NCBI GenBank assembly: GCA_029259945.1
Contig: JAJDEF010000028.1
Span: 60,573-124,572, forward strand
DNA length: 64,000 nt
Origin: Planctomycetota bacterium
GTDB lineage: Bacteria > Planctomycetota > Planctomycetia > Pirellulales > Lacipirellulaceae
Direction: 5' to 3'
The position numbers were made by a program, and so were the translations under genes. Position 1 is the first letter of the stretch; every line of letters begins with the position of its first letter. The notes below the pieces were generated by a model. That model saw only the letters and a program-made list of their open reading frames with translations, was not told the origin of the DNA and did not search any database. This document shows positions 8,858 to 17,886 of this stretch, piece after piece.

Positions 8858-10801
8858 GTGTCGAGAATTCCTAGCGGAATAGGGAACCAAGTTCGGGCCA
8901 CAGCCGGCAGCCACATGGCGCGCTGCGCGAGCTACGTGGGCAAAATAGCCGCGGCTGAGCCGGCGATGCAAAAACTCTCCGACCACGAGCTTCGCAAAAC
9001 CAGCTTGGGCCTGCGTTATCGGGCACGCAGTGGCGAGCCGCTCGATAAGCTCCTGGTCGAAGCTTTTGCTTTAGTGCGCGAAGCAGGGCGTCGGAAACTG
9101 GGAATGCGTCACTTCGACGTCCAGATTTTGGGCGGTGCTGCGATTCACCATCAGTCGATCGTAGAAATGCAAACGGGCGAGGGAAAAACGCTTACGGCAA
9201 CACTGCCCATGTATCTGGCGTCGCTCGATGGCAAAGGCACCCATCTGGCCACGGTCAACGACTATCTTGCCGCCCGTGATGCAGAGCTGATGAAGCCGCT
9301 CTACTCGGCTTTGGGCGTCAGTATCGGAACGATTCAAGCTCAACAACCGCCGCCTGAGCGAAGAAAAGCGTATCGGTGTGACATCACCTATGGAACCGCC
9401 AACGAGATGGGCTTCGATTTTTTACGAGACCGGCTGCTTACCCGCTCATTGGGTGGCGGCAACAAAGATTTGTTCGGACAGATGCTAGGTGCTTCAGACA
9501 ATGGCACCAGCGACGAACCCGTCCAACGTGGCTTGCACTTCATGCTAGTGGACGAAGCCGATAGTATTTTGATCGACGAGGCGCGAACGCCGTTAATCAT
9601 CAGCGCGTTACCCGGCGAAGACGAGAAAATTGCCGCCGAGGCCTATCGTTGGGCAGCTGAAGTTTGCTCTCAATTTATTGAGGATGAGCACTACGAATAT
9701 GACCACGATGACCGCACTGTTGAATTGGGACTGGAGGGCCGGCAACTGGTGCGATCTCTATCGAAACCAAGCGACATGGATCGACTGCCACTAATAAGCA
9801 TTTATGAATATGTGCAACGCGCGATCAAAGTCGGCCGCGAAATGTTTCTCGATCGCCAATATGTGGTTCGCGATGATGAAATCGTGATTGTCGACGAGTA
9901 TACCGGCCGACTTGGGGAAGGTCGCAAGTGGCGAGCAGGTATCCACCAAGCCGTCGAAGCGCAAGAAGGGGTCGAAATCACGTTTGCCACAAATCAGGCC
10001 GCTCGAATCACGATCCAAGACATGTTCTTGCGATACGAACGACTTTCGGGGATGACTGGCACCGCCTATACGAGTCGACGCGAGCTTAAAAAAATCTATC
10101 GCGTTCACGTAGATAAAATCCCAACAAATAAACCGCCCATTCGTCGTCAGCTACCGACCTTGGTGTATGGCACCAGCGATCAACGGTGGGATGCTGTGGT
10201 TGAGGATGCGCTAGAGCAGCATGAACTCGGCCGACCCGTGCTAATCGGAACACGATCGATTGACAAAAGCGAACACTTGGCGGAATTGCTCACCGCACGA
10301 GGTATCCAACCTGTGGTTCTCAATGCTCGGCATGTTGCTCAGGAAGCAGAAATTGTTTCGCAAGCCGGGCAGCGAAACAAAGTCACGGTAGCCACGAATA
10401 TGGCAGGTCGCGGAACGGATATCAAATTGGGAGAAGGCGTCCTCGAATTGGGAGGTCTGCATGTCCTCTGCACAGAACTTCACGAGTCACAACGCGTCGA
10501 TCGACAGCTCATTGGTCGCTGTGGTCGACAAGGCGACCCAGGCACTTATCGGCAGTTCCTAGCACTGGACGACGAGATATTACTGCTTGGTTACGGGCCG
10601 AAGAAGTACGACCGACTTATCGAACGTGGAAAGAAGGCGACCAAGCCGATCCAAGGAATGGAATCACTATTTCACAAAGCTCAACGACGCGTCGAGCACC
10701 GACACTTCCGCGGCCGAAAAGTCATGCTTTACCACGAAAAAGAACGCCAAAAGGTACAACAACAAATGGGGCAAGATCCTTATCTAGATACCCCGGGTTG
10801 A
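8858..10801 (+). CDS. Short SecA-type preprotein translocase ATPase
   Basis: A SecA-family motor ATPase of 647 residues, against about 830-1000 or more for housekeeping SecA. The nucleotide site is intact: GEGKT at about 107-111, DEAD-like LVDEAD at about 230-235 followed by the SecA hallmark IDEARTPLIIS, and the second-RecA-domain motif NMAGRGTDIKLG at about 513-524 with RCGRQGDPG. The frame ends soon after the motor, so much of the helical scaffold/wing region and the C-terminal zinc-binding SEC-C tail are absent. The start is GTG at 8858; an ATG 19 codons on is an alternative. An accessory SecA for a subset of exported proteins is inference; a full-length SecA should lie elsewhere in the genome. 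Confidence 0.85.
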   Translation: MSRIPSGIGNQVRATAGSHMARCASYVGKIAAAEPAMQKLSDHELRKTSLGLRYRARSGEPLDKLLVEAFALVREAGRRKLGMRHFDVQILGGAAIHHQSIVEMQTGEGKTLTATLPMYLASLDGKGTHLATVNDYLAARDAELMKPLYSALGVSIGTIQAQQPPPERRKAYRCDITYGTANEMGFDFLRDRLLTRSLGGGNKDLFGQMLGASDNGTSDEPVQRGLHFMLVDEADSILIDEARTPLIISALPGEDEKIAAEAYRWAAEVCSQFIEDEHYEYDHDDRTVELGLEGRQLVRSLSKPSDMDRLPLISIYEYVQRAIKVGREMFLDRQYVVRDDEIVIVDEYTGRLGEGRKWRAGIHQAVEAQEGVEITFATNQAARITIQDMFLRYERLSGMTGTAYTSRRELKKIYRVHVDKIPTNKPPIRRQLPTLVYGTSDQRWDAVVEDALEQHELGRPVLIGTRSIDKSEHLAELLTARGIQPVVLNARHVAQEAEIVSQAGQRNKVTVATNMAGRGTDIKLGEGVLELGGLHVLCTELHESQRVDRQLIGRCGRQGDPGTYRQFLALDDEILLLGYGPKKYDRLIERGKKATKPIQGMESLFHKAQRRVEHRHFRGRKVMLYHEKERQKVQQQMGQDPYLDTPG

Positions 10802-10825
10802 TGCGATTTACAATCCTGGCAAATA

Positions 10826-10878
10826 TTGACAATAAACGGGCGTCGTGCTAAGCTTTAGTTAGTCACACTGCAAAGGAG
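10826..10878 (+). promoter_or_regulatory. Candidate promoter and ribosome site of the toxin-antitoxin pair
   Basis: TTGACA at 10826-10831 is a perfect -35 hexamer; after 17 bases comes TAAGCT (10849-10854), a poor -10. AAGGAG at 10873-10878 is a strong ribosome site ten bases before the ATG at 10889. No obvious operator palindrome was seen. Confidence 0.5.
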
Positions 10879-10888
10879 AGATCGGTCG

Positions 10889-11137
10889 ATGGGCAGTACG
10901 TTAAATTTATCTTTGACCGACGAACTCCGTGCGTTTATCGACCAGAGCTGCGGTGATGGAACGTTCTACTCGACGCCAAGCGAATTTGTTCGTGATCTTC
11001 TCCGCCAAAAGAAGAGTCAGCTAGATGCTGCCGAAGTTCGCAAGGGAATCCTTGAGGGATATCAGGATGCCATCAGCGGACACACCACAGCTTTTCAAGG
11101 CGATCTTCAGAAGCTTCTGAAGAAAGTGAAAAAGTGA
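10889..11137 (+). CDS. ParD-like antitoxin
   Basis: 82 residues. The N-terminus GSTLNLSLTDELRAFIDQ followed by TPSEFVRDLLRQKKSQ is the strand-helix-helix of ribbon-helix-helix antitoxins of the ParD type; the C-terminal half would be the disordered part that wraps the toxin. It should bind both the toxin and its own promoter. The stop codon overlaps the toxin start (GTGA at 11134-11137), the usual arrangement for translational coupling. Confidence 0.85.
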   Translation: MGSTLNLSLTDELRAFIDQSCGDGTFYSTPSEFVRDLLRQKKSQLDAAEVRKGILEGYQDAISGHTTAFQGDLQKLLKKVKK

Positions 11138-11514
11138 CTAAGAAGTCAAGCCACTCTAAAGCAAAGAGGCTTCTCCTCACCGATCGAAGTCTCAACGATA
11201 TTGCTGCCATCAGACAGTTCTCGATCGAACAGTGGGGCAAGAAAGTCGCATCAAAGTACATTGCCCAGGTCGAAGATGCTCTGTCGCTGATTCAAAGCAA
11301 ACCAGACCTTCTGTGGCACGAAGAAGGCTATCCACCATGTTTGCGTTTCTACCACATCAACAAGCACGTACTCGTGTTCGATATCCAAACCAGCGACATC
11401 ATTTTACTGACAGTATTTCATGGCTCCATGGATATCCTCTCAAGGCTGGCCGAATTAGAGCCCACCCTAGCCTCTGAAGTGGAACTACTGCACCGAAAGA
11501 CTCTTCGGAAATAG
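11134..11514 (+). CDS. ParE/RelE-superfamily toxin
   Basis: 126 residues starting with GTG inside the antitoxin stop. The order of elements (LTDRSLNDIAAIRQFSIEQWG, KYIAQVEDALSLIQSKPDL, then GYPPCLRFYHINKHVLVFDI and ILLTVFHGSMD) is that of ParE-like toxins. ParE toxins poison gyrase while RelE toxins cut mRNA; the ParD-type partner favours the ParE group, but the target cannot be read from sequence. It is slightly longer than most ParE proteins (about 100) because of an N-terminal basic stretch and a C-terminal helix. Confidence 0.82.
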   Translation: MTKKSSHSKAKRLLLTDRSLNDIAAIRQFSIEQWGKKVASKYIAQVEDALSLIQSKPDLLWHEEGYPPCLRFYHINKHVLVFDIQTSDIILLTVFHGSMDILSRLAELEPTLASEVELLHRKTLRK

Positions 11515-11563
11515 TTTCTTCTGTGCGCCAATCCTACACAGAGTTGCAGCAATCAAGGAGTAT

Positions 11564-13750
11564 TCACGCTTCAAGTGTGACAACCACTCCCTTGAATGCA
11601 GGGGTTTTGCTAGCCGGGTCAAGCTCTCGGCTGACCAGCACATTAGCCTCGGGGAAATACATCGCAGCGTTGCCAGGGCGTATCTCGGCGAAGGGATGGA
11701 GATGGATGCCCGAAAGCGATCCGGCAGGGCCGTGAACCGTGACGGTCTTCGACGTATCGAGCCCTAAACGTCGGATGTCGTCAGGGTGGATCAACACCAC
11801 GTCACGGCGTTCGACACCCCGATAGAGGTCGTGCTCTTCGTACACAACTGTGTTGAACTGCCCTTCGCTGCGAATGGTCATCAAACGTAGTTCGTTTTTT
11901 TGTGTGCCTTGTAGCGGTGGCAACTCATGGGCATGTAACAATGCACGGCCATCGGCGGTGGCAAACTGCGGCTCATGAAACGTTCTGCCGTCGATTTGGA
12001 ACTCCTCTTTCGTCTTGTCGATTTCAATAATCTTTTCAAAGCCAGGGACGATGGCACCAATCGCATCGCGAATACGCCCCGTGTCGCGCATCGATTGCCA
12101 ATTGACGGGCGATTGATCTTCATCAGCGAAAACTTGCTCGGCGATGGTCGCGATCACCTCCACCTCGCTACGCGGGCCTGCCAGCCGTTGGGGGCCCCCG
12201 TCGCTAAGACGAACGAAATTAAACATCGATTCTTGGGTCGTGGGCTGCGGCTCTTCGTCTCGCGCAAGAACGGGAAGGATAATTGTCTCGCGGGCAAGAG
12301 CGACGACATGGCCCGTGTTGAGCGTGGTATTGAGATGAACGAGCATATCAAGGTTTTCGAGCGATTGTTTGGCGAAGCGAGCGTCAGGATTCGAGCCGTA
12401 AAGATTTCCGCCAAGGCAGAAGCCAAACTTGAGGTCGCCGTTGGCGGCTCCGGTCATACACTCCATGGTATCTCGTCCAACAGAGGTCGGAAGCGACACA
12501 TCAAAATGTTGTTCTAAGCGATCGAATAGGGCATCTTTGAGTTTGGGAGTTACGCCCACCGAACCAATGCCTTGCACGTTAGAGTGGCCTCGAATCGGCA
12601 TAAGCCCCGCACCCGGTCGCCCGACCATCCCACGCATCAAAGCTAAGTTGCCAATCGCTTGGACATTTTGCACACCATGAGCATGATGCGTAATTCCCAT
12701 CGTCCAACTAAAAACGGCGCTTTTAGAGGCCGCGTACCGCTGGGCAATCGCGTTGATTTGTTCGCGAGAAACGCCGCTTTTGGCAATGATCTCGTTCCAG
12801 GAAGTCTCGTCAATTCGTTGCTGCAGGTCAGGCCATCCGTTGCACGAACTATTGAGAAAATCTTGATCGTGCGCATCGATTTCAATCAGCTGTTTAGCAA
12901 TGCCTGTGAGTAGCGCGAGATCGCCACCGATATGTGGTTGCACGTAAAGGCTGGCAATCTTTGAGCCAAAGAACAGACTGCGGATGTCACTGGGAATGCT
13001 GAAGTTCACCAATCCCGTTTCAACGAGGGGATTAATGACAATCACCTCGCCACCGCGCCGACGCAATTCCATGAGCGATCGCATGAGACGAGGGTGATTG
13101 CTCGCCGGGTTGCCGCCGATGACAAACACAAGATCGGCTTGGTCGAGATCGTCGAGTGTGATGGTTGCTGTGCCGCTGCCGGTGACCCTGGTCAAACCAA
13201 CGCCACTGGCCTGATGGCAGTAGTAGCTGCAATTATTCACATTGTTCGTGCCATACAGGCGGGCAAACATCTGGAGCAGGAACCCGGCCTCATTGCTACT
13301 GCGGCCACTGAAGTACCAAAAGGTTTCGTCTGCCGATAGTTCGCGCAATTTATCGACGATGCGTCCGAAAGCGTCCTCCCACGAGATTGGCAGAAATCGA
13401 TGTTGTTCCGGCGTGTAAAGCACAGGCTGCGTGAGCCGGCCACAATTTTCTAACTCACGTGGAGAAAGTTGTCGTAATGAGTCGGGGGTATGCGTATTCC
13501 AAAATTCCGAAGTGATGGCCCCCTGCATGTCAGCCACCATTGCCTGGAGCGACTTTTTGCAGACTTCGGGGAAGTGCCCCGACTCGTTGACCATTCCTCC
13601 CTTTTGCCCTCCCATGCCCAGGGCACAAGTTTTACAAGCATTCTTCGACCGCATTGCCTTCCACAACTTCCACAACCCACCAGCCTCTTGGGCTTTGCGA
13701 AACGTGTAAGCAATCGCTGGCCAGCCTCCTCCCGTACGAACTTTTTTCAT
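11564..13750 (-). CDS. FdhF/YdeP-type molybdopterin oxidoreductase
   Basis: A 728-residue molybdenum enzyme alpha subunit of the formate-dehydrogenase-H-like (YdeP) group. I take the ATG at 13750 (MKKVRTGGGW); an extension to 13993 starts with TTG, runs through non-coding-looking sequence and overlaps the aroA start. N-terminal cysteines C39 and C42 (ACKTCALGMGG) fit the reduced iron-sulphur pattern of this group. CSYYCHQASG (C174, C178) is where the molybdenum ligand is expected; a cysteine is used, not selenocysteine. SGRSSNEAGF, IGGNPASNHPR, WTMGITHHAHG and the C-terminal LMTIRSEGQFNT complete the cofactor-binding fold. No electron-transfer subunit, FdhD or molybdenum cofactor gene lies nearby, so electron partner and substrate are unknown. 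Confidence 0.85.
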   Translation of the reverse strand: MKKVRTGGGWPAIAYTFRKAQEAGGLWKLWKAMRSKNACKTCALGMGGQKGGMVNESGHFPEVCKKSLQAMVADMQGAITSEFWNTHTPDSLRQLSPRELENCGRLTQPVLYTPEQHRFLPISWEDAFGRIVDKLRELSADETFWYFSGRSSNEAGFLLQMFARLYGTNNVNNCSYYCHQASGVGLTRVTGSGTATITLDDLDQADLVFVIGGNPASNHPRLMRSLMELRRRGGEVIVINPLVETGLVNFSIPSDIRSLFFGSKIASLYVQPHIGGDLALLTGIAKQLIEIDAHDQDFLNSSCNGWPDLQQRIDETSWNEIIAKSGVSREQINAIAQRYAASKSAVFSWTMGITHHAHGVQNVQAIGNLALMRGMVGRPGAGLMPIRGHSNVQGIGSVGVTPKLKDALFDRLEQHFDVSLPTSVGRDTMECMTGAANGDLKFGFCLGGNLYGSNPDARFAKQSLENLDMLVHLNTTLNTGHVVALARETIILPVLARDEEPQPTTQESMFNFVRLSDGGPQRLAGPRSEVEVIATIAEQVFADEDQSPVNWQSMRDTGRIRDAIGAIVPGFEKIIEIDKTKEEFQIDGRTFHEPQFATADGRALLHAHELPPLQGTQKNELRLMTIRSEGQFNTVVYEEHDLYRGVERRDVVLIHPDDIRRLGLDTSKTVTVHGPAGSLSGIHLHPFAEIRPGNAAMYFPEANVLVSRELDPASKTPAFKGVVVTLEA

Positions 13751-13992
13751 CCCGACTTTTCCCGTGAATAGATATGAACTTGAATTACAGAATTTTCTCT
13801 GGCGATTCCTACAGAAGTGCGATAGGTTGTTGCCCAGAAGCGGTTTCAAAACTCCAATAAAAGTGTCCCACGGCCGGGGATTTATGTCCCGAAAGTGGGT
13901 TTCGAAACCGGCTGTACTATAACCTGTTCTGCTTTTTCGCACAGTTGCTTGTGAATAAGCCTCACAAAGGCAACTCGCTGGATGATAGGTCA

Positions 13993-15273
13993 ATGTCTGA
14001 TTCGCTAGAAATTCAGCCCGTTAGCAACCCAATTCGTGCCACGGTAAGGCCGCCAGGTTCGAAAAGCATTACCAATCGGGCGTTGGTTTGTGCAGCACTT
14101 GCAGAGGGCACCTCGAAGCTTCAAGGTGCTCTTGATAGCGACGATACGCAAGTGATGATCGCCGGTCTGCAGTCACTTGGAATCAAAGTCGATTCACGAG
14201 ACGATGGCAAAACGTTGTTCGTTGAGGGTTGCCAGGGACTTCTGCCGGCTACAAATGCAGATATCTTTGTGGGCAACAGCGGAACGACGATTCGCTTTTT
14301 AACGGCCTTAGCTACCATTGGGCAAGGGAATTACCGCCTGGATGGCGTCGCAAGAATGCGAGAGCGACCCATTGGTGATTTAGCAGAGGCTCTCCAGCAA
14401 CTAGGGGCCCAGGTCGTATGCGAGGGGGATAACGCCTGCCCGCCGGTTGCTATTCAAGCGACCGGGTTGCGCGGAGGCGTGGCCTCGATTCGGGGCAATA
14501 TCTCTAGCCAGTTCCTCAGTGGATTGCTGATGGCTGCTCCCTATGCTGAAAAGTGCGTCACGTTGCAAGTTGCTGGAACCTTGGTTTCGATTCCTTACGT
14601 CACCATGACGCTTGAAGTGATGCAAGCGTTTGGCGTCGAGGTAATGACTGACCGCGATTACGCAGAAATCAAAATCCCCAACAACAAAAAATATCAAGCA
14701 ACCGACTATGCCATCGAGCCAGACGCCTCGGCGGCTAGCTACTTTTGGGCAGCCGCTGCGGTGACAGGTGGAGAGATCACCGTCGAAGGACTTGGGCCAG
14801 ACAGTTTGCAGGGCGATGTCAAGTTTGTCGATTGCCTAGAAAAAATGGGCTGCGAAGTACGCTATGAAAATAACCAAATCACGGTCGTCGGCGCTCCACT
14901 TCACGGAATCAATGTCGACATGAACGCGATTAGCGATACCGTTCAAACGCTTTCGGTCGTGGCCTTGTTTGCAAAGGGGACCACTCGAATTCGCAATGTC
15001 GAACATATTCGACACAAAGAAACCGATCGAATCGCTGCGGTGGCCACCGAGTTACGTAAGTTGGGCGCACAGGTTGTGGAACACACCGACGGCCTAGACA
15101 TCACCCCAGGGAAATTCACCGCCGCCGAGATCGACACCTACGACGACCATCGAATGGCGATGAGCTTTGCCATCGCCGGCCTAGTCAAAGCGGGCGTGGT
15201 TATTTGCGATCCAGACTGCACCGCAAAGACCTACCCACACTTCTTTAGCGACCTAGCGAAAACCGTAGGCTAA
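13993..15273 (+). CDS. aroA: 3-phosphoshikimate 1-carboxyvinyltransferase (EPSP synthase)
   Basis: Joins phosphoenolpyruvate to shikimate-3-phosphate in the sixth step of the shikimate pathway. 426 residues from the ATG at 13993, behind ATAGGTCA; a TTG 16 codons upstream is less likely. PPGSKSITNRA near the N-terminus binds phosphate, GNSGTTIRFL is the second conserved loop, and RMRERPIGDL, IEPDASAASYFWAAAAV, RHKETDRI and DDHRMAMSFA follow in standard order. Shikimate products also feed the futalosine pathway through chorismate, the substrate of mqnA about 5 kb downstream. Convergent with the zinc-ribbon gene 40 bases later. Confidence 0.96.
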   Translation: MSDSLEIQPVSNPIRATVRPPGSKSITNRALVCAALAEGTSKLQGALDSDDTQVMIAGLQSLGIKVDSRDDGKTLFVEGCQGLLPATNADIFVGNSGTTIRFLTALATIGQGNYRLDGVARMRERPIGDLAEALQQLGAQVVCEGDNACPPVAIQATGLRGGVASIRGNISSQFLSGLLMAAPYAEKCVTLQVAGTLVSIPYVTMTLEVMQAFGVEVMTDRDYAEIKIPNNKKYQATDYAIEPDASAASYFWAAAAVTGGEITVEGLGPDSLQGDVKFVDCLEKMGCEVRYENNQITVVGAPLHGINVDMNAISDTVQTLSVVALFAKGTTRIRNVEHIRHKETDRIAAVATELRKLGAQVVEHTDGLDITPGKFTAAEIDTYDDHRMAMSFAIAGLVKAGVVICDPDCTAKTYPHFFSDLAKTVG

Positions 15274-15313
15274 GCCCCCTCCCAACACCTGCGTTCCACA
15301 AGAAACGTGAACG

Positions 15314-15562
15314 CTATCGGGGGATCTTTTGGAGGCCAATTCCGGCGGTCGCTTGAGCAGCCGATTCGATAAGCTCATCGACGCGCGAGAGGAGACCGAT
15401 CCCAGATTCCGCAGGAGGGCATTCCCCCGAACTAGGATCGAAGGCCTCGAAACTAGCGGCACAATGCTGACAGACAACAGTCTTGCCAAGATACTTCACA
15501 CGAACCTGAAGGTTCCTACCACAGGTTGGACATTCTTGAGCATAATAAATGGCGCCAGACAT
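15314..15562 (-). CDS. Small zinc-ribbon protein
   Basis: 82 residues from the second of two adjacent ATG codons (15562); AGGAGG at 15569-15574 is six bases from it and only three from the first (15565), which decides the start. Two CxxC pairs (CPTCGRN and CQHCAASF, 19 residues apart) form a zinc-ribbon knuckle like those at the N-termini of many planctomycete proteins. After it comes a short acidic linker and a helix. No catalytic domain; function unknown. Confidence 0.75.
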   Translation of the reverse strand: MSGAIYYAQECPTCGRNLQVRVKYLGKTVVCQHCAASFEAFDPSSGECPPAESGIGLLSRVDELIESAAQATAGIGLQKIPR

Positions 15563-15565
15563 CAT

Positions 15566-15885
15566 TCACCTCCTGCAAGTGTGTCAATTATCCATATGGG
15601 CTACTCAGGCGGCCTCCCACCCTGCAGCGTCTAAACTATCTCAAATGGGGCAAAAAATCAATCCCCACCCACCCATCCTGGGCCCCTAAAACTGCCTCTC
15701 CAGGACGTGAATTCCCACATAAGCACAAATACACAAACACTTTACGTCACGCAACACAACCGAGAACACTTATAAGCTACTCTTACCCATAGAGAACCCT
15801 TTACCCCAAAGACACGGCCAATATCGCGCAGGTTCAAGGGCCCGAATTGGCCTGTTTGATCAGTCACGGACTGGAGATATTACAG
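15566..15885. other. Divergent intergenic region
   Basis: About 320 bases between the zinc-ribbon gene (minus) and a secreted protein gene (plus). It must hold both promoters. I see the ribosome sites at each end but no clear palindrome, RNA gene or promoter hexamers that I would defend. Confidence 0.4.
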
Positions 15886-16497
15886 ATGCCTCTCCGATGC
15901 TCAGTACTTCTGTTACCCATCCTGTGCACGTTCGCTCTCAACCAGTGTTTCGGAGAGACTCGCCCTGAGGACGCAGTCGCAGACAACGTCGTCTTTAATG
16001 AGACGGTTCGGCGACATTTCGCGAGCCAAAGGGGCTACCACGAGGGTGACTTGATCACACGTTCCCAAATCGAAGAGCTGCAAGGCTATTTACGCAGCGC
16101 CTTCGGCCACTCCGCTGCGACACATCCCAGAGCTCTCCGCAGGATTTTGGCCGACGATTCACGCTTAGCAAGCCTTTTTTACAAGAAAAATAGGGGCGAA
16201 ATCCTACGCGCTCTAGCTGCCCAAAACAAAGGATATGAGGTGTTCGATCGTATTTCCCGTACTACAGCCGGTTATGCCCGACTTACTGAAGCAGTCGATC
16301 ATGCAGAAGTCGGAGTGCTAAATCAACTTGCAGACGAGGAATCTCAAAAAACACTTTCAGCTAAAAGCGGAAATAGTGAAACGCCTGTGCGTCGATCCAA
16401 ACCGACTCCAATCTACACGGTCGAAGAGTACTTGGCGGCATTTCAGTCAGTCGTCAAAAAAGGAAAATCGACTGCCAAGGCGAAAGTGTCTGAATGA
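15886..16497 (+). CDS. Secreted helical protein of unknown function
   Basis: 203 residues from the ATG at 15886, with GGAG about nine bases upstream. A signal peptide covers the first 25 or so residues (CSVLLLPILCTFALNQCFG). The rest is mostly helical and charged, with a basic C-terminal third (RRSKPTPIY and a final KKGKSTAKAKVSE). No motif recognised. Confidence 0.6.
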   Translation: MPLRCSVLLLPILCTFALNQCFGETRPEDAVADNVVFNETVRRHFASQRGYHEGDLITRSQIEELQGYLRSAFGHSAATHPRALRRILADDSRLASLFYKKNRGEILRALAAQNKGYEVFDRISRTTAGYARLTEAVDHAEVGVLNQLADEESQKTLSAKSGNSETPVRRSKPTPIYTVEEYLAAFQSVVKKGKSTAKAKVSE

Positions 16498-16851
16498 TCG
16501 TTTCTTAGAAACCGAAAAATTTCCCCTTGGCCTCCTCGTTTCTGCTAGAGGATTCGTGTACTGACGCCCATTTTTTGATGAAAAAGGGCAAATACTAGGC
16601 TTATTCCGCGAAACCTTACCGATACCGATCAGTCGCATTTTTGGCTCCTCCAAGGTAAAATACGACTTACGGGAATAGCTTTTCCATTGAGAGCGAAGGG
16701 TGCTCTTGCCGTAGAGTCGGAAAAACTGTTCTGATACTTGGTTCAGGGTGTGCATCTACGAATTGGGATCGCTTTATCTCACCAAAGTCTCTGGTTCGTA
16801 TGCCGCCTCATCAGAAAGTTACTCTCAAGCCGTTGGGGGATAGTCTCACAC
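16498..16851. other. Intergenic region
   Basis: About 350 bases. A weak hairpin (GCCC at 16566-16569 with GGGC at 16586-16589, its stem extended by a T-run pairing with an A-run) could be a poor terminator for the gene before it. Nothing else is recognisable. Confidence 0.35.
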
Positions 16852-17790
16852 ATGGCCAACCGGTTTTTCGTATCTTCGATCGTTGTCCTATGGCTAGGCA
16901 GCATGACTTGGCTCGTCGTCGATCGGATTCTGCCCTCGTTATATTCTGGGCACCCACCCCGAGTGAGTGCCTATGAGCCGGGCGAAGTGGTGGCTTGGCG
17001 TGTTTATTGGGAATCACGACAAGTTGGTTGGGCAGGGAGTGTGCGATTGGAAGGCGACTCCGGCACCACCGAGTTGCATAATCGAGTGATCTTGAAAAAG
17101 CTGCCGATGATGCAACTCGCCCCCTTCTGGGTCCGTCATGCGATGGGTAGCATCGGCGAGATGTCATTTGATGTCTTGACTCGAATCGAGTTGGATTCTT
17201 TAGGTGTTTTTTCTGCTTTCGAGAGCCGCATTTCCTTAGATAACATGCCCTCAATACTTAGTGTTCAAGGTCGAATGAACGACTCTTACTTAGATTTGCG
17301 GATACGTTCTAACAATTTCACCTCCTCGACATCGGTGTATATGCCAAATAGCAAAGCGATTAGCGAATCACTTTTCCCTGGGGCTCGCCTATCATCGATG
17401 TATGTTGGGCGCCGTTGGCGCGAGGAAGTTTACAGCCCATTTAACGCCCCTGGCGAGCCCGTGAAAGTCGTACACGCAGAAGTCGTCTCGACGGACTCGA
17501 TGGAGTATCAAGGAAAAATCCGAAAACTAATGCGAGTGGAATATCGGAGCCCCATCGGGTCAGGGGTGAAAAAGAATACTAGGTTACAGGCAATCTCCTG
17601 GGTTGACCCGGAGGGTGACGTCCTACGCCATGACGTTTTCATTGGCAATACTCAAATGCGTTTTGAGCGACTGACCAAAGATAAATCCGCAGGAATCGGC
17701 GCCAAATTATTTGAGCGACTAACAAGTCAAGGTGCAAAAATCAATACCTCAGAACCCTCTGTTGAGGCGAGCTCAAAAGGCCTTCACTGA
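16852..17790 (+). CDS. Membrane-anchored protein preceding an ABC exporter, unknown function
   Basis: 312 residues from the ATG at 16852 (MANRFFVSS); the longer frame from 16738 lacks a ribosome site. One N-terminal membrane segment at about 5-25, then an exported domain rich in beta strands (VVAWRVYWESRQVGWAGSV, then YLDLRIRSNNF, YVGRRWREEVYSPF, WVDPEGDVLRHDV). The repeated antiparallel pattern suggests a lipid- or ligand-binding sheet, but this is inference. It precedes an ABC ATPase and permease on the same strand, so it may be an accessory part of that exporter. Confidence 0.6.
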   Translation: MANRFFVSSIVVLWLGSMTWLVVDRILPSLYSGHPPRVSAYEPGEVVAWRVYWESRQVGWAGSVRLEGDSGTTELHNRVILKKLPMMQLAPFWVRHAMGSIGEMSFDVLTRIELDSLGVFSAFESRISLDNMPSILSVQGRMNDSYLDLRIRSNNFTSSTSVYMPNSKAISESLFPGARLSSMYVGRRWREEVYSPFNAPGEPVKVVHAEVVSTDSMEYQGKIRKLMRVEYRSPIGSGVKKNTRLQAISWVDPEGDVLRHDVFIGNTQMRFERLTKDKSAGIGAKLFERLTSQGAKINTSEPSVEASSKGLH

Positions 17791-17886
17791 GAAATGGCTT
17801 GACTCCTGTCGATGCACCTTGAAAATACGGTAGCCCTAACTGCCTTTCCCTCACTTATTCCATGTTGAAATGATACCTCCGAAAAC

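Noticed and set aside
11564..13750. Selenocysteine in the formate-dehydrogenase-like enzyme
   Set aside because: The candidate molybdenum-ligand position is an ordinary cysteine codon and there is no in-frame UGA.
13751..13993. N-terminal extension of the molybdoenzyme up to 13993
   Set aside because: It begins with TTG, has no ribosome site, and overlaps the aroA start on the other strand; the ATG at 13750 is better.
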